Positions 43,010 to 52,527 of a DNA stretch of 64,000 bases are shown here, piece by piece. This DNA comes from Endoryza foliicola. GTDB lineage: Bacteria; Bacteroidota; Bacteroidia; Chitinophagales; Chitinophagaceae. Made by a program: the position numbers and the translations under genes. Location of the stretch: assembly GCA_965226965.1 (NCBI GenBank), contig OZ245715.1, positions 806,001 through 870,000 of the forward strand, in the 5' to 3' direction. The notes beneath the pieces were generated by a model. The model made no database searches. It saw nothing but the letters and a program-made list of their open reading frames with translations, and was not told where the DNA came from. Every line of letters begins with the position of its first letter. The first letter of the stretch is position 1.

Positions 43010-44530
43010 TTATTTTGTTTGTTTGATAAACTCGTATGGATTGTGTTCTACAAAATCTGCCACTGTAACAACACATTTCTCTACTTTACCATTCTTAATG
43101 GTAAAAGGCCAAACCTTGATACCATACAATGGATCACTAAATGTTGCTAAGAAACGTCCCTCACCCAATGCCTCCAATACTGCATACCTTCCTTTGTGAT
43201 GTTCAAATCGAGCAATTAAACTGTCTTTTTCCAACGCAATGGTCATTTTGCCATAAATGGCATGAACATAGGTTCCGGCAAAGTCTTTCAGCGGTAAACT
43301 GGTTTTAGGGTGTTGTGCAATTGTGTCTCTTTTCTTATCCAGCCATTGTTGTTGCTGTTTTTCCTGCATGGTTTGCTGAGCGAAATAGGTTTTGTCATAG
43401 TTGCGGAACTGATTTCCTAAATAAGCGTCCATGATTTCCCATTTCAGCGACTCATAAAATGCATTCATATCTGTGTTGGTGAGTACAATGATGCCGGTTT
43501 TTTCTTCCGGAATCAGCGTTACACTGGTAACAAAACCATTCACACCACCGGTATGTGACACTATTTTTCGGCCACAATATTCTTCCATAAACCAACCCAA
43601 TCCATACAAATTGAAATGCCCTTTATTGTACAAATAGCCGCCATTTCCTAAAACCGAATGTGGGAATCGGGTTTGGTTAATGGCACTGGTTGGAATCACT
43701 TGCTTTCCTTCAAAATTGCCATTGGCTAGTAAGGCGGTAACCCAATTGCTTAGGTCTTTAGCGGAAGAGCTGATAGCACCTGCAGGAGCCATGTTGTCGA
43801 TATCACCGTAAGGGATCAATTTTACTTGACCGTTTACAACTGTGTGCGCGTAACATCTATTTGTGGCTGTCTTAATTTCTGAAGAAAGGGCTAATGTTCT
43901 CGTCATTTGCAAGGGACTAAAAATTCTTGATCGCAGGAATTCAGCCCAACTCATACCGCTTGCTGCTTTCAATACTTCGCCGGCTACTGCAAAGCCAGCA
44001 TTGGTATAACCCCATTTTGTTCTGAAAGGATGATCGGGCTTCAACTTTCCGAACTTTTCGAATAATTGCTCCTTTGATAAATCAGAATCGAAATACATGA
44101 AGTCGCCCTGAAACGTCTCATATCCCATGCGGTGCGACATCAAGTCTTTAACGATCATATTCTCTGTTACCCAAGGATCGTATACTTTGAACCAGGGCAG
44201 CCATTTCTTCACTTTATCATCCAAGCTTATTTTCTTATCGGCTTCCAACATCGCTAAAGCGGTCCCTGTAAAGGCTTTTGAATTGGAGCCTATCATGAAC
44301 AAGGTGTTTTCATCTACGGCTTCAGCACCGCCTAGCTTGGTAACGCCATAGCCTTTTACAAAAACAAGTTTTCCATTTTTTACAATGGCAACGCTTACGC
44401 CGGGTATTTGCCAGTTCTTCATCCCTCTAGCAACGTAGCCGTCAATACTGTCTTTTACAAAAGATGGAATGCTGTCCTGCGCTTTAAGCAAAGCCGGACA
44501 AAGCAATAATAGTAACAAGATTTTTTTCAT
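43010..44530 (-). CDS. Secreted serine hydrolase (beta-lactamase family) with DUF3471-like C-terminal domain
   Basis: A 506-residue product with a signal peptide (MKKILLLLLLCPALLKAQ). The beta-lactamase-type domain (about 20-360) has SNSK (Ser82, Lys85) in MIGSNSKAFTGT, YTNAGF (Tyr-x-Asn) and HTGGVNGF (HTG box). Residues about 405-506 resemble the DUF3471 lipocalin-like domain often attached to such enzymes (LKDFAGTYVHAIYGKMTIALEKDSLIARF). It follows another serine hydrolase gene by nine bases, forming a paralogous pair. The family includes peptidases, esterases and beta-lactamases; no specific activity can be assigned. Confidence 0.92.
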   Translation of the reverse strand: MKKILLLLLLCPALLKAQDSIPSFVKDSIDGYVARGMKNWQIPGVSVAIVKNGKLVFVKGYGVTKLGGAEAVDENTLFMIGSNSKAFTGTALAMLEADKKISLDDKVKKWLPWFKVYDPWVTENMIVKDLMSHRMGYETFQGDFMYFDSDLSKEQLFEKFGKLKPDHPFRTKWGYTNAGFAVAGEVLKAASGMSWAEFLRSRIFSPLQMTRTLALSSEIKTATNRCYAHTVVNGQVKLIPYGDIDNMAPAGAISSSAKDLSNWVTALLANGNFEGKQVIPTSAINQTRFPHSVLGNGGYLYNKGHFNLYGLGWFMEEYCGRKIVSHTGGVNGFVTSVTLIPEEKTGIIVLTNTDMNAFYESLKWEIMDAYLGNQFRNYDKTYFAQQTMQEKQQQQWLDKKRDTIAQHPKTSLPLKDFAGTYVHAIYGKMTIALEKDSLIARFEHHKGRYAVLEALGEGRFLATFSDPLYGIKVWPFTIKNGKVEKCVVTVADFVEHNPYEFIKQTK

Positions 44531-44539
44531 GGTGTTTTA

Positions 44540-45820
44540 TTAATTGAGTGCACTGTATACAAGTACTTTGAATTTATTGGCCACTTCTCCCAATCCTGTT
44601 CTCCATTGCTGACGGTAGATTATTCCAATAATTTTTTCTTTTGGATCCGCCCAATACGTAGTTGAATAGGCTCCGCCCCATTCAAATACGCCAACAGGAG
44701 TGGGCAACAAGGCCGATCCTCTTTCCGTGGTAATGCCAAACCCTAAACCAAATTTGTTGACGCCATTGTCAATGTCGCCAATTTGATTCATGGTCATCAT
44801 ACGAACACTGTTTCTCGACAACAATCGTTTGCCGCCATATTCCCCTCCATTTAATAACATTTGTAAGAAAATCGCATAATCTAATGCGGTAGATGAGAGG
44901 CCTGCACCACCCGATAAATAGGTTCCCGGAAGATTTGGATATTTGGAAATGAAAACGCCGTTGTATTGGAGTGTGTCGCCTGCAGGTTGCACTTTGCCAT
45001 CTATTTCTTCATACAATGTTACCAATCGTGCTTGTTTTTCTTTTGGTAAGAAGAAATACGTGTCTTTCATTCCGAGTGGCTCAAATATTCTGGTGCGAAA
45101 GAACTCATCAAGGCTTTTGCCTGAAACAACTTCAATCAAATAACCCAATACGTCGGTGTTCAGTCCATAAGTATAACGTTCGCCTGGTTGATGCATCAAC
45201 GGAAGCTTGGCCAGTGTTTTCATGTCTTTCGCAAGTGAGTGTCCATTTGGTACACCAAAACCGGCCGTGATGCCTGCTTTTGCATAGATCGCATTCGACT
45301 CTTTGCTTCCAATTTGCGCATAGCCAATTCCGGAAGTATGTGTAAGCAGTTGACGAATGGTTATTTCAGACTTTGCAGGCATGGTAGTATAACTGCTGTC
45401 TTTTTCATTAAAGCTTGCCAATACAGTTGGTTTGGAGAATTCCGGAATGTATTTGGAAATGGGATCGTCGAGCAAGAACTTTCCTTCTTCGTACAACATC
45501 ATCACAGCAACACTGGTGATGGCTTTTGTTTGGGAAGCGATGCGATAGATGGCATCTTTTTTTATAGGATCTTTCTTCTCCGGATCATTGAAGCCAAAAG
45601 CCTTGTGATACACTATTTTTCCGTCGTGAACAATAAGTGCTACCGTGCCATTCAATCTACCGGTGCCTAACCATTGCTGAACATTGTCATCAATTCTCTT
45701 CAATCGCTCTGATGAAAATCCTCCGGCTTCGGGAGTGGTGGCTGTTAAAACTTTACTTGAATTTTGTGCAACTACTACTGTTGCAATCAAAAGGAATAAG
45801 GGGAGAAAAATGTTCTTCAT
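44540..45820 (-). CDS. Secreted serine hydrolase, beta-lactamase family
   Basis: A 426-residue protein with a signal peptide (MKNIFLPLFLLIATVVVAQ). It shows SQTK (Ser96, Lys99) in YRIASQTKAITS, TYGLNTDVLGY at the Tyr-x-Asn position, and WGGAYSTTYW in the third-motif region, where the usual HTG or KTG is replaced. This variant box is typical of esterase-like EstB-type members rather than of true beta-lactamases. It lies nine bases before the other serine hydrolase gene, and 43 bases after a carboxypeptidase-regulatory-like gene, so all three may share a transcript. Its role is unknown. Confidence 0.9.
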   Translation of the reverse strand: MKNIFLPLFLLIATVVVAQNSSKVLTATTPEAGGFSSERLKRIDDNVQQWLGTGRLNGTVALIVHDGKIVYHKAFGFNDPEKKDPIKKDAIYRIASQTKAITSVAVMMLYEEGKFLLDDPISKYIPEFSKPTVLASFNEKDSSYTTMPAKSEITIRQLLTHTSGIGYAQIGSKESNAIYAKAGITAGFGVPNGHSLAKDMKTLAKLPLMHQPGERYTYGLNTDVLGYLIEVVSGKSLDEFFRTRIFEPLGMKDTYFFLPKEKQARLVTLYEEIDGKVQPAGDTLQYNGVFISKYPNLPGTYLSGGAGLSSTALDYAIFLQMLLNGGEYGGKRLLSRNSVRMMTMNQIGDIDNGVNKFGLGFGITTERGSALLPTPVGVFEWGGAYSTTYWADPKEKIIGIIYRQQWRTGLGEVANKFKVLVYSALN

Positions 45821-45863
45821 AGAACAAGCGTATTTGCTTCAAGATACGCAAATACTGAATAGC

Positions 45864-46619
45864 TTATTCTTGTTCCGGCTTCCTAAATTCTCCAAACAAA
45901 CTTTTGTATCGCATGTACTGGAGGTATGATTTCTTGATATATGCTTGTAGTTCGTATTCAGAGGCAGTTTCAATAAATTCAACTTTTGGACGATAAATGC
46001 GAATGAAGGTATCGAGCTCTGCGCCGCGTAAGCCCGTAATTTTAATAATTAAAGCTCTGCTGAAACGATGATCGATGAATGCTTCCATTTCTTCTCTTAA
46101 CAAGCGATCTTGGAAGGCCTCCATTCTTCTGTTTTTCCTGAATTGAAACAAGCGAATGAATTCATCGATATCCAATCCAACGCCATTAGGGCCTATGGAG
46201 GTAAGCGTGCTTAAATTAGGCCGTTGGAAATTAAAGGCTTTTGCATAGTCGAGTCGATTTTGAATGGAATCGCGGCGGTAGCTTTTAGGCATCACCACAA
46301 CTTGTTTCAAATCCATGATGTTTACATGCAATGCCAATTCGAAGTTCTGGATATTAACAATTTTAGCTACTGCGAACTTTGGCGTGGGTTTGCCCAGATA
46401 TGAAAACCAGATGGAATCGTTTTCGTCAACAATGATGGTATATTTACCCTTTTCGTCGGTCATGGTACCTCCACCGTTATTACTTAATACACTTACTGCT
46501 TCTAATGTTTTTTGTTTAGTAACATCAAAAATCCGTCCACTCACTTTTACCTGAGCAAAAGTGGCAGAAGTAGCCAGTAGTGTAATTAAAGTAAATATGT
46601 AACCTTTAGACCTATTCAA
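45864..46619 (-). CDS. Carboxypeptidase-regulatory-like domain protein, secreted
   Basis: A 251-residue product with a signal peptide (through ATSATFAQ, about residue 22). Residues 23-105 are a carboxypeptidase-regulatory-like beta sandwich (VKVSGRIFDVTKQKTLEAVSVLSNNGGGTMTDEKGKYTIIVDENDSIWFSYLG) as seen in front of SusC-type receptors; here it stands without a barrel. The C-terminal 130 residues are helical and basic (RLFQFRKNRRMEAFQDRLLREEMEAFIDHRFS) and end YMRYKSLFGEFRKPEQE. Short proteins of this build are common in Bacteroidota and their function is unknown. It may be the first gene of the transcript containing the two serine hydrolases. Confidence 0.78.
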   Translation of the reverse strand: MNRSKGYIFTLITLLATSATFAQVKVSGRIFDVTKQKTLEAVSVLSNNGGGTMTDEKGKYTIIVDENDSIWFSYLGKPTPKFAVAKIVNIQNFELALHVNIMDLKQVVVMPKSYRRDSIQNRLDYAKAFNFQRPNLSTLTSIGPNGVGLDIDEFIRLFQFRKNRRMEAFQDRLLREEMEAFIDHRFSRALIIKITGLRGAELDTFIRIYRPKVEFIETASEYELQAYIKKSYLQYMRYKSLFGEFRKPEQE

Positions 46620-46716
46620 TGTTTAGGCGTTTTTTCTAGTTTTCAGGGTTCCGTGTATTTGACGCCGTGATATTACGATTGTTTTCGCAGTTATGGGGTC
46701 GAAACCATCGGTTTAA

Positions 46717-47286
46717 CTAATTTTTCAGAACCGTTTGTTCTACAATTCTTGGGAAATGAGCATGTTCAAGCGCATGAATTTTATGAGCCAATTGATCGGG
46801 AGTATCACCGGGTTCAATTGAGCAGGTAGCTTGGAAGATATGATCGCCATGGTCGTAATGCTCATCTACATAGTGGATGGTAATCCCGCTTTGCTTCTCT
46901 CCGGCAGCAATCACGGCTTCGTGTACATGCATGCCATACATTCCTTTTCCGCCATAGTTAGGCAGCAAGGCCGGGTGAATATTGATGATTTTGTTTGGGT
47001 AGGCCTTGATCAGTCCACTCGGTATTTTCCAAAGGAATCCGGCAAGTACTATAAAGTTGATTCCATGAGCTGCCAGTTCAGGTAGGTAGTGATTTCCCCT
47101 GAAAAAGATCTCTTTTTCGATGATTAAAGTAGGCACCTGCCATTCTTCTGCAATTGAAAGCACCCCTGCGCCGGGTTTGTTGCATACAATCAATCCAACC
47201 TTAATGGAAGAATGACCCTTCAAGTGTTCTAAAATTTTGCGTGCATTGGATCCGGCTCCAGAGGCAAAAATGGCGATGGTAGGCAT
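46717..47286 (-). CDS. purN: Phosphoribosylglycinamide formyltransferase
   Basis: The 189-residue product is PurN (GART), which formylates glycinamide ribonucleotide with 10-formyl-THF in purine synthesis. Visible motifs are the N-terminal FASGAGSNARKI (phosphate-binding loop) and the catalytic Asn102, His104 and Asp145 in INIHPALLPNYGGKG and VDEHYDHGDHI. Length and motifs match the family. It is separated by 97 bases from the gene downstream and has no other purine genes nearby. Confidence 0.96.
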   Translation of the reverse strand: MPTIAIFASGAGSNARKILEHLKGHSSIKVGLIVCNKPGAGVLSIAEEWQVPTLIIEKEIFFRGNHYLPELAAHGINFIVLAGFLWKIPSGLIKAYPNKIINIHPALLPNYGGKGMYGMHVHEAVIAAGEKQSGITIHYVDEHYDHGDHIFQATCSIEPGDTPDQLAHKIHALEHAHFPRIVEQTVLKN

Positions 47287-47456
47287 GAAAACTGATTTGG
47301 TGGCAAAACTGCCTTATTTAAACCGAACCTCCATAAAATTCTTCAAAAATTAAACAGAAAAAGCAGTTTGTTTAAGGTTGCAAAAACCAATTTAAAAGAA
47401 TTTGTACTAAAGATAGAAATGGGAGTGGAATATAAATACAATATATTGATTATTAA

Positions 47457-47774
47457 TTATTTATTGCCTGAAATTCGAGCCCACATTTTTTTCAAGTAAG
47501 AACGGAAGAAGGGAAACTGCCCGAAGGGAATACTGATCAGAATAACGCAAAGTGGCCACAATAATGTGATCAAAATTAGGTAGAGGGGAATGCGTATAGC
47601 AGCATTCTCAATTTGCAATAACCCGAGGAGTGTTCTGCCTAGGTATCCACAGCAACTGCCCCCGAGGGCAAAAGTGATAAATATAAGTGCCAATTGAATT
47701 CCGGAAACATTCCATTTTTCTTGAAGTCGCTTAAACATGGGTGCAAAACTGCTCCATTTTTTCGACTTATCCAT
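47457..47774 (-). CDS. Small membrane protein (possibly DUF6787 family)
   Basis: A 105-residue protein with a basic N terminus (KKWSSFAPMFKRLQEKW) and two or three membrane segments: IQLALIFITFALGGSCCGYLG (25-45) and IRIPLYLILITLLWPLCVILISIPFG (60-85). The FALGGSCCGYLGRTLLGLL stretch reminds me of a small Bacteroidota membrane family catalogued as DUF6787, but I am not certain. It has no neighbours in an operon: it is minus-strand, and the ACIII operon begins on the plus strand 218 bases away. Confidence 0.6.
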   Translation of the reverse strand: MDKSKKWSSFAPMFKRLQEKWNVSGIQLALIFITFALGGSCCGYLGRTLLGLLQIENAAIRIPLYLILITLLWPLCVILISIPFGQFPFFRSYLKKMWARISGNK

Positions 47775-47934
47775 ATAAATGGAAGTCCTTAAATGAAACT
47801 TATTAACGGGTTGACAAAATCATGACATGTTTGCTTCAAATCATTCAAAAATAATTGAAAATTAAGCCGAAACGCAGACTAGCACTAGCTCAAAAAAAAT
47901 TCAACAGTGTTGGCATTTTGTTAATTTCATAGCT

Positions 47935-47942
47935 TATTTTTG
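47935..47942 (+). promoter_or_regulatory. Promoter -7 element for the ACIII-oxidase operon
   Basis: TATTTTTG matches TAnnTTTG; a TTG lies 22 bases upstream (47910-47912). The actA start codon is 50 bases further on. The rest of the 47775-47992 gap is A+T-rich with no other gene. Confidence 0.5.
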
Positions 47943-47992
47943 CAGCCAATATTGGAAATTTTTCCACATCATTTTCATCATATTCTATAGGT

Positions 47993-49258
47993 ATGAGCGA
48001 ACTCCGAACCATTGCCCAGCGAATAGCACTTTCAGTAATTCTTCTTTCATTCCTCTCATTTGCCAATGAGGCTGCTGCTCAAGACGGTAAAGCGTTGTTC
48101 AAAGCGAACTGTGCTGCCTGTCATAACATCGCAAAAGATGCGACCGGTCCGGCATTGAAGGACGTAGAATCTCGCTGGCCCAGCAAACAATTGTTAGTAA
48201 CCTGGATCAAGAACTGGAACAAGGCCGTTGCAACTGGCGACGCTTATGCAGTGAAAATTAAGGAATGGAATCCGGGTGTTGCGATGAGTGTGTTTGAAAA
48301 CCTCTCCGACAAAGACGTAGATGCGATTCTCGCATATATTAAAACCGAAACGGATGCCTTGAATGCAGCTCCAACAACTGTTCCAGGTGGTCCGGGCGGA
48401 AAAACAGAAGAATCAGACAATTCACTGTTGTACGGTGTTTTGACCCTGATCCTCGCTGTAGTTTCATTGATCATGCTCCAAGTGAACGCCAACCTCCGCA
48501 AATTGGCAGATGATAAAGACGGCGTTCCTGCAGCTGAGCCAATTCCATTCTACCGTAATAAGTCTTACATCACTTTAATGACCATCGTGTTGTTCGTAAT
48601 TGCCGGTTATTTCCTTAGCCAGTGGGCTATCGGAATGGGCCGTCAGAAAGGATACCAACCCGATCAACCGATCTTCTACTCACATAAAGTACACGCCGGT
48701 ACTAACCAAATCAACTGTTTGTACTGCCATGGCGGTGCATATGAAGGCAAACATGCGAACATTCCTTCTGTGAACGTTTGTATGAACTGTCACAACAACA
48801 TTAAAGAATACGGTGGTGAGAAACTGTACAAAGAAGATGGAACTGAGGTGAACGGTACAGAAGAATTGAAGAAACTATTTGCTGCAGCCGGATGGGATCC
48901 TGCTCAGAACAAATATGTAGGTCAAGGCAAGCCAATTGAATGGGTGAAAATCCACAACCTGCCTGACCACGTTTACTTCAACCACTCTCAACACACCAAA
49001 GCAGGTAAAGTACAATGTCAAACCTGCCACGGAGAAATCAATAAAATGGATGAAGTGTACCAGTTCTCTGAATTAAGCATGGGATGGTGCGTAAACTGTC
49101 ACCGCGAAAGCAAAGTTGATTTCAACGATGAGAAAGGTGGTGGTAACAAGTTTTACAGCATCTACGAGAAATATCACAAAGAAATTAAAGAGAAGAAGAG
49201 AGACAGCGTAACCGTGAGTGATATTGGAGGTTTGGAGTGTCAAAAATGTCACTACTAA
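47993..49258 (+). CDS. actA: Alternative complex III subunit ActA, multiheme cytochrome c (monoheme + pentaheme fusion)
   Basis: A 421-residue protein. After a signal peptide (ending AAAQ, residue 30) there is a monoheme cytochrome c domain with CAACH (40-44), then a membrane hairpin (about 143-163 and 194-214), then a periplasmic region with five CxxCH sites: CLYCH, CMNCH, CQTCH, CVNCH and a C-terminal CQKCH. ACIII oxidises menaquinol and passes electrons through these hemes toward the oxidase. The pentaheme part is the classical ActA; the N-terminal monoheme domain is an extra module. It heads the actABCDEF operon. Six hemes in one chain is more than the five of Rhodothermus ActA as I recall. 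Confidence 0.92.
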   Translation: MSELRTIAQRIALSVILLSFLSFANEAAAQDGKALFKANCAACHNIAKDATGPALKDVESRWPSKQLLVTWIKNWNKAVATGDAYAVKIKEWNPGVAMSVFENLSDKDVDAILAYIKTETDALNAAPTTVPGGPGGKTEESDNSLLYGVLTLILAVVSLIMLQVNANLRKLADDKDGVPAAEPIPFYRNKSYITLMTIVLFVIAGYFLSQWAIGMGRQKGYQPDQPIFYSHKVHAGTNQINCLYCHGGAYEGKHANIPSVNVCMNCHNNIKEYGGEKLYKEDGTEVNGTEELKKLFAAAGWDPAQNKYVGQGKPIEWVKIHNLPDHVYFNHSQHTKAGKVQCQTCHGEINKMDEVYQFSELSMGWCVNCHRESKVDFNDEKGGGNKFYSIYEKYHKEIKEKKRDSVTVSDIGGLECQKCHY

Positions 49259-49309
49259 TCAAATTCAGCGCGAAACAGAAACAATTCACAAATTTTCAAA
49301 TTGTTATAA

Positions 49310-52300
49310 ATGGCTAAGAAAAAATATTGGCAAAGTTTTACCGAGCTCAATCAAACTGAAACGCACCAGAAATTGGCTGCAAATGAGTTTCGCGAGGAAC
49401 TGCCTGTTGTGAGTGGTGAAGGTAAAGGCATCGAAAATGCTTCTGCTTCTCGCCGTGATTTCTTAAAGTATTTGGGTTTTAGTACGGCTGCTGCAATGGC
49501 TGCTGCTAGTTGCGAAACGCCTGTTAAGAAAGCCATTCCTTACCTCAACAAACCTCAAAACCTTGTTCCCGGTGTAGCTGATTATTATGCTACTACCTAC
49601 GTGAGCGGTGGTGAGGCCATCCCTGTTGTAGCAAAAGTTAGAGACGGTCGCCCGATTAAATTAGAGGGTAACACGCTTTCAACATATTCAAAAGGTGGTA
49701 CTTCTGCACGTGTACAAGCTGCCGTGTTAGACTTATACGATACCGCTCGTTTACGTACACCGGTTTCAATTAGCGGAGATGCTAGCACTGCTTTGGCAAT
49801 TGATGCTGCTGATAAAGCCATTTTAGAAGGTTTGAAAGATGCAAAAGTTGCCTTGGTAACTCCATCTATCTCTTCTCCTACTACTAAATTGGTGATCGCT
49901 GAGTTCTTAGCGAAATACCCCGGAAGCCGTCACGTTCAGTTCGACGCGGTTTCTTACAGTTCTTTGTTATTAGCCAACGAAGCAAGTTTCGGTAAAAAAG
50001 CCATCCCTTCTTATCATTTCGAAAACGCAAAAGTAATTGTGAGCTTAAGCGCCGATTTCCTCGGTACTTGGTTGAGCCCTGTAACTTTTGCTAAACAATA
50101 CGCGGCCGGTCGCAAATTCGACCAAAAGAATCCTGAATTAAGCTTGCATGTGCAGTTCGAAAGCGCATTGAGTTTAACCGGTTCTAACGCCGACAAACGT
50201 TATACGCACGCTCCATCTGCTGAAGGAACTGTTGCTGCTGCTTTATTAGGTGCAGTTTCAGGAACCGGTGCTACCGGAGTTGAAGGTGCTTTGAAGAAAG
50301 GAATTGAAGCAACTGCAGAAGCATTGAAAGCTGCTGCCGGTAAAGCTTTGGTTGTTTCAGGAAGCACTGATCCAAACGTTCAAATTATCGTAAACGCTAT
50401 CAACAACGCAGTAGGTGCTTACGGAACTACCATCAACTGGGCAGCTCCTTTGCAAGTTGCGCAAGGTATCGATAGCGAATTTGAAACCTTGGTTGCCGAT
50501 TTGAACAGCGGCGCTGTAAACGCTGTAGTAATCTACGGTGTGAACCCTGCTTACGAATATTACAATGCTGCCGGATTTGCTGCAGCCTTGAAAAAAGCAA
50601 AAATCTCTGTTTCATTGAGCGAGCGCTTAGATGAAACAGCGAGCTTGTGTAAATACGCCGTTCCTTCTCACCACTTCTTGGAAAGCTGGGGCGACGCAGA
50701 ACCTAAAGCTGGTTCTTACACTTTAATGCAACCTACCATCAACCCTCTTTTCAAAACACGTCAATTCCAAGATTCATTGTTAGTATGGGCCGGAAGTGCC
50801 AATACGTATGAGTCTTTGTTCAAATCAACTTGGACAAGCAAATTGGGAAGCGCAGATGCTTACATGAAAGCTTTGCAAGACGGTGTAGTAGAAGCTCCTG
50901 CAACAGTTGCCGGTGCCGCTTTCAATGGTGCGGGTGTTGCTGCTGCTGTAAGTGCAGTGAGTGGTAAAAAAGGTGGTAAGTACGAATTAGTAGTATACCA
51001 AAAAGTAAGTTTGGGCGACGGTAAACAAGCGAACAACCCTTGGTTGCAAGAGTTACCCGATCCAATTACCAAAGCTACTTGGGACAACTACGCCATCGTT
51101 TCTCCTCAATTCGGTAAAGAAGTATTAAAAATTGATATCGCAGATTCACGTCAGGCAGATAAGTATGAAGTATTCATGAAGAAGCCTGTAGTGAAGTTCA
51201 CCATCAATAAAAAAGAAATTGAACTTCCTGTATTAATCGTTCCTGGTGTTCATGCCGGTACCATTGCTATTGCAGTAGGTTACGGTAGAACAAAAGCAGG
51301 TAAAGCAGGTAATGAGGTTGGTAAGAATGCTTATCAATTCTTAACATATAGCGGTTCTACTGTTAGTTGGACTGTAAGTGATGTTGCAATTGCCAAAACT
51401 GAAACTTGGTATGAAGTTGCACAAACACAAACACACAGCAGCTACGAAGGTCGTCATGAAGTGATCAAAGAAGTTACTTTGAAAGATTTCAAAGCAAATC
51501 CTGAACTCATTCGTGAAGAGCGTAATGCTGAGTTGAAAAATTACGGTGGACTCGACAATTACGAAAGAGACGGATCACCTTATCCATTGCACGATCGCCC
51601 AGGTATCAAATGGGGAATGAGCATCGACTTGAACAGCTGTATCGGTTGTGGTGCTTGTAGCGTGGCTTGTACTGCAGAGAACAATATTCCTGTAGTAGGC
51701 AAGAGTGAAGTGTTGCGTTTCCATGAAATGCATTGGATGCGCATCGACCGTTACTTCAGTGGTAACCCATACGATGCAGATAGCGTACAAACGATCTATC
51801 AACCAATGTTGTGTCAACATTGCGACAACGCTCCTTGCGAAAACGTATGTCCGGTGGCCGCAACCAACCACAGCAGTGAAGGTATCAACCAAATGACTTA
51901 TAACCGTTGTATCGGTACACGTTATTGCGCAAACAACTGTCCTTATAAAGTACGTCGCTTCAACTGGTTGGATTATACCGGAGCTGATAGCTTCAAAGAC
52001 AACCAATTGACTGAAGGTGTTGGTAAGTTGGATCCTGCTGTATTCCAAATGAACGACGACTTAACCCGCATGGTATTGAACCCGGATGTTACTGTTCGTA
52101 GCCGTGGTGTTATCGAAAAATGTTCTTTCTGCGTACAACGTACTCAAGAAGGTAAGTTGAAAGCGAAGAAAGAAGGTCGTGTATTGGAAGATACAGATGT
52201 GAAGAGCGCTTGTCAGCAAGCTTGTCCTACTGATGCGATCGTATTCGGTAATGCAAACAATCCTGAAAGTGAGATCAGCAAAGTTCGTAAGAGCAATAGC

Positions 52301-52453
52301 CAGCGTTATTTCGCAGCATTGGAGCAAATCCACGTGTTGCCAAGTGTAACTTACTTAGCGAAAGTGAGAAATGCTGAACACATTGCAGGACATGCTGAGC
52401 ACGAAGGTGGCGCAGAGCATGCAGAGGCAAAGCATGAAGAAAAGCACGCATAA
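49310..52453 (+). CDS. actB: Alternative complex III subunit ActB, molybdopterin-like and iron-sulfur domains
   Basis: The 1047-residue protein has a Tat-type signal (ASRRDFLKYLGFSTA, residues 46-60) followed by a lipobox-like ASC. The long N-terminal part is a molybdopterin-oxidoreductase-like domain, which in known ActB carries no cofactor. The C-terminal 280 residues are a ferredoxin-type module with four clusters: CIGCGACSVAC, CQHCDNAPCENVC, CIGTRYCANNC (one Cys missing, the [3Fe-4S] site) and CSFCVQRT with CQQACP. Length and layout match ActB of Bacteroidota. It follows actA by 51 bases. The electron path would run from these clusters to the ActA hemes. Confidence 0.94.
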   Translation: MAKKKYWQSFTELNQTETHQKLAANEFREELPVVSGEGKGIENASASRRDFLKYLGFSTAAAMAAASCETPVKKAIPYLNKPQNLVPGVADYYATTYVSGGEAIPVVAKVRDGRPIKLEGNTLSTYSKGGTSARVQAAVLDLYDTARLRTPVSISGDASTALAIDAADKAILEGLKDAKVALVTPSISSPTTKLVIAEFLAKYPGSRHVQFDAVSYSSLLLANEASFGKKAIPSYHFENAKVIVSLSADFLGTWLSPVTFAKQYAAGRKFDQKNPELSLHVQFESALSLTGSNADKRYTHAPSAEGTVAAALLGAVSGTGATGVEGALKKGIEATAEALKAAAGKALVVSGSTDPNVQIIVNAINNAVGAYGTTINWAAPLQVAQGIDSEFETLVADLNSGAVNAVVIYGVNPAYEYYNAAGFAAALKKAKISVSLSERLDETASLCKYAVPSHHFLESWGDAEPKAGSYTLMQPTINPLFKTRQFQDSLLVWAGSANTYESLFKSTWTSKLGSADAYMKALQDGVVEAPATVAGAAFNGAGVAAAVSAVSGKKGGKYELVVYQKVSLGDGKQANNPWLQELPDPITKATWDNYAIVSPQFGKEVLKIDIADSRQADKYEVFMKKPVVKFTINKKEIELPVLIVPGVHAGTIAIAVGYGRTKAGKAGNEVGKNAYQFLTYSGSTVSWTVSDVAIAKTETWYEVAQTQTHSSYEGRHEVIKEVTLKDFKANPELIREERNAELKNYGGLDNYERDGSPYPLHDRPGIKWGMSIDLNSCIGCGACSVACTAENNIPVVGKSEVLRFHEMHWMRIDRYFSGNPYDADSVQTIYQPMLCQHCDNAPCENVCPVAATNHSSEGINQMTYNRCIGTRYCANNCPYKVRRFNWLDYTGADSFKDNQLTEGVGKLDPAVFQMNDDLTRMVLNPDVTVRSRGVIEKCSFCVQRTQEGKLKAKKEGRVLEDTDVKSACQQACPTDAIVFGNANNPESEISKVRKSNSQRYFAALEQIHVLPSVTYLAKVRNAEHIAGHAEHEGGAEHAEAKHEEKHA

Positions 52454-52527
52454 TTGAACGAAACTATTGACCCTAATAATAAAAAGCGAATGATGCCCGC
52501 AAGGGTTTCCAGCTAAAAGCTTTAACT

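Noticed and set aside
45239..45670. A 143-codon plus-strand frame
   Set aside because: It is fully antisense to the serine hydrolase gene at 44540-45820, whose motifs are intact.
47811..47827. TTGACAAAATCATGACA, with a TGACA direct repeat, upstream of the ACIII operon, considered as a second CRP/FNR-like site
   Set aside because: It lacks the inverted TGTGA/TCACA arms and is about 120 bases from the actA -7 element, so no regulatory role can be supported.
49310..52453. A molybdenum-containing oxidoreductase, suggested by the large ActB domain
   Set aside because: The gene order actABCDEF and the ferredoxin module identify it as ActB, whose molybdopterin-like domain is known to hold no molybdenum cofactor.
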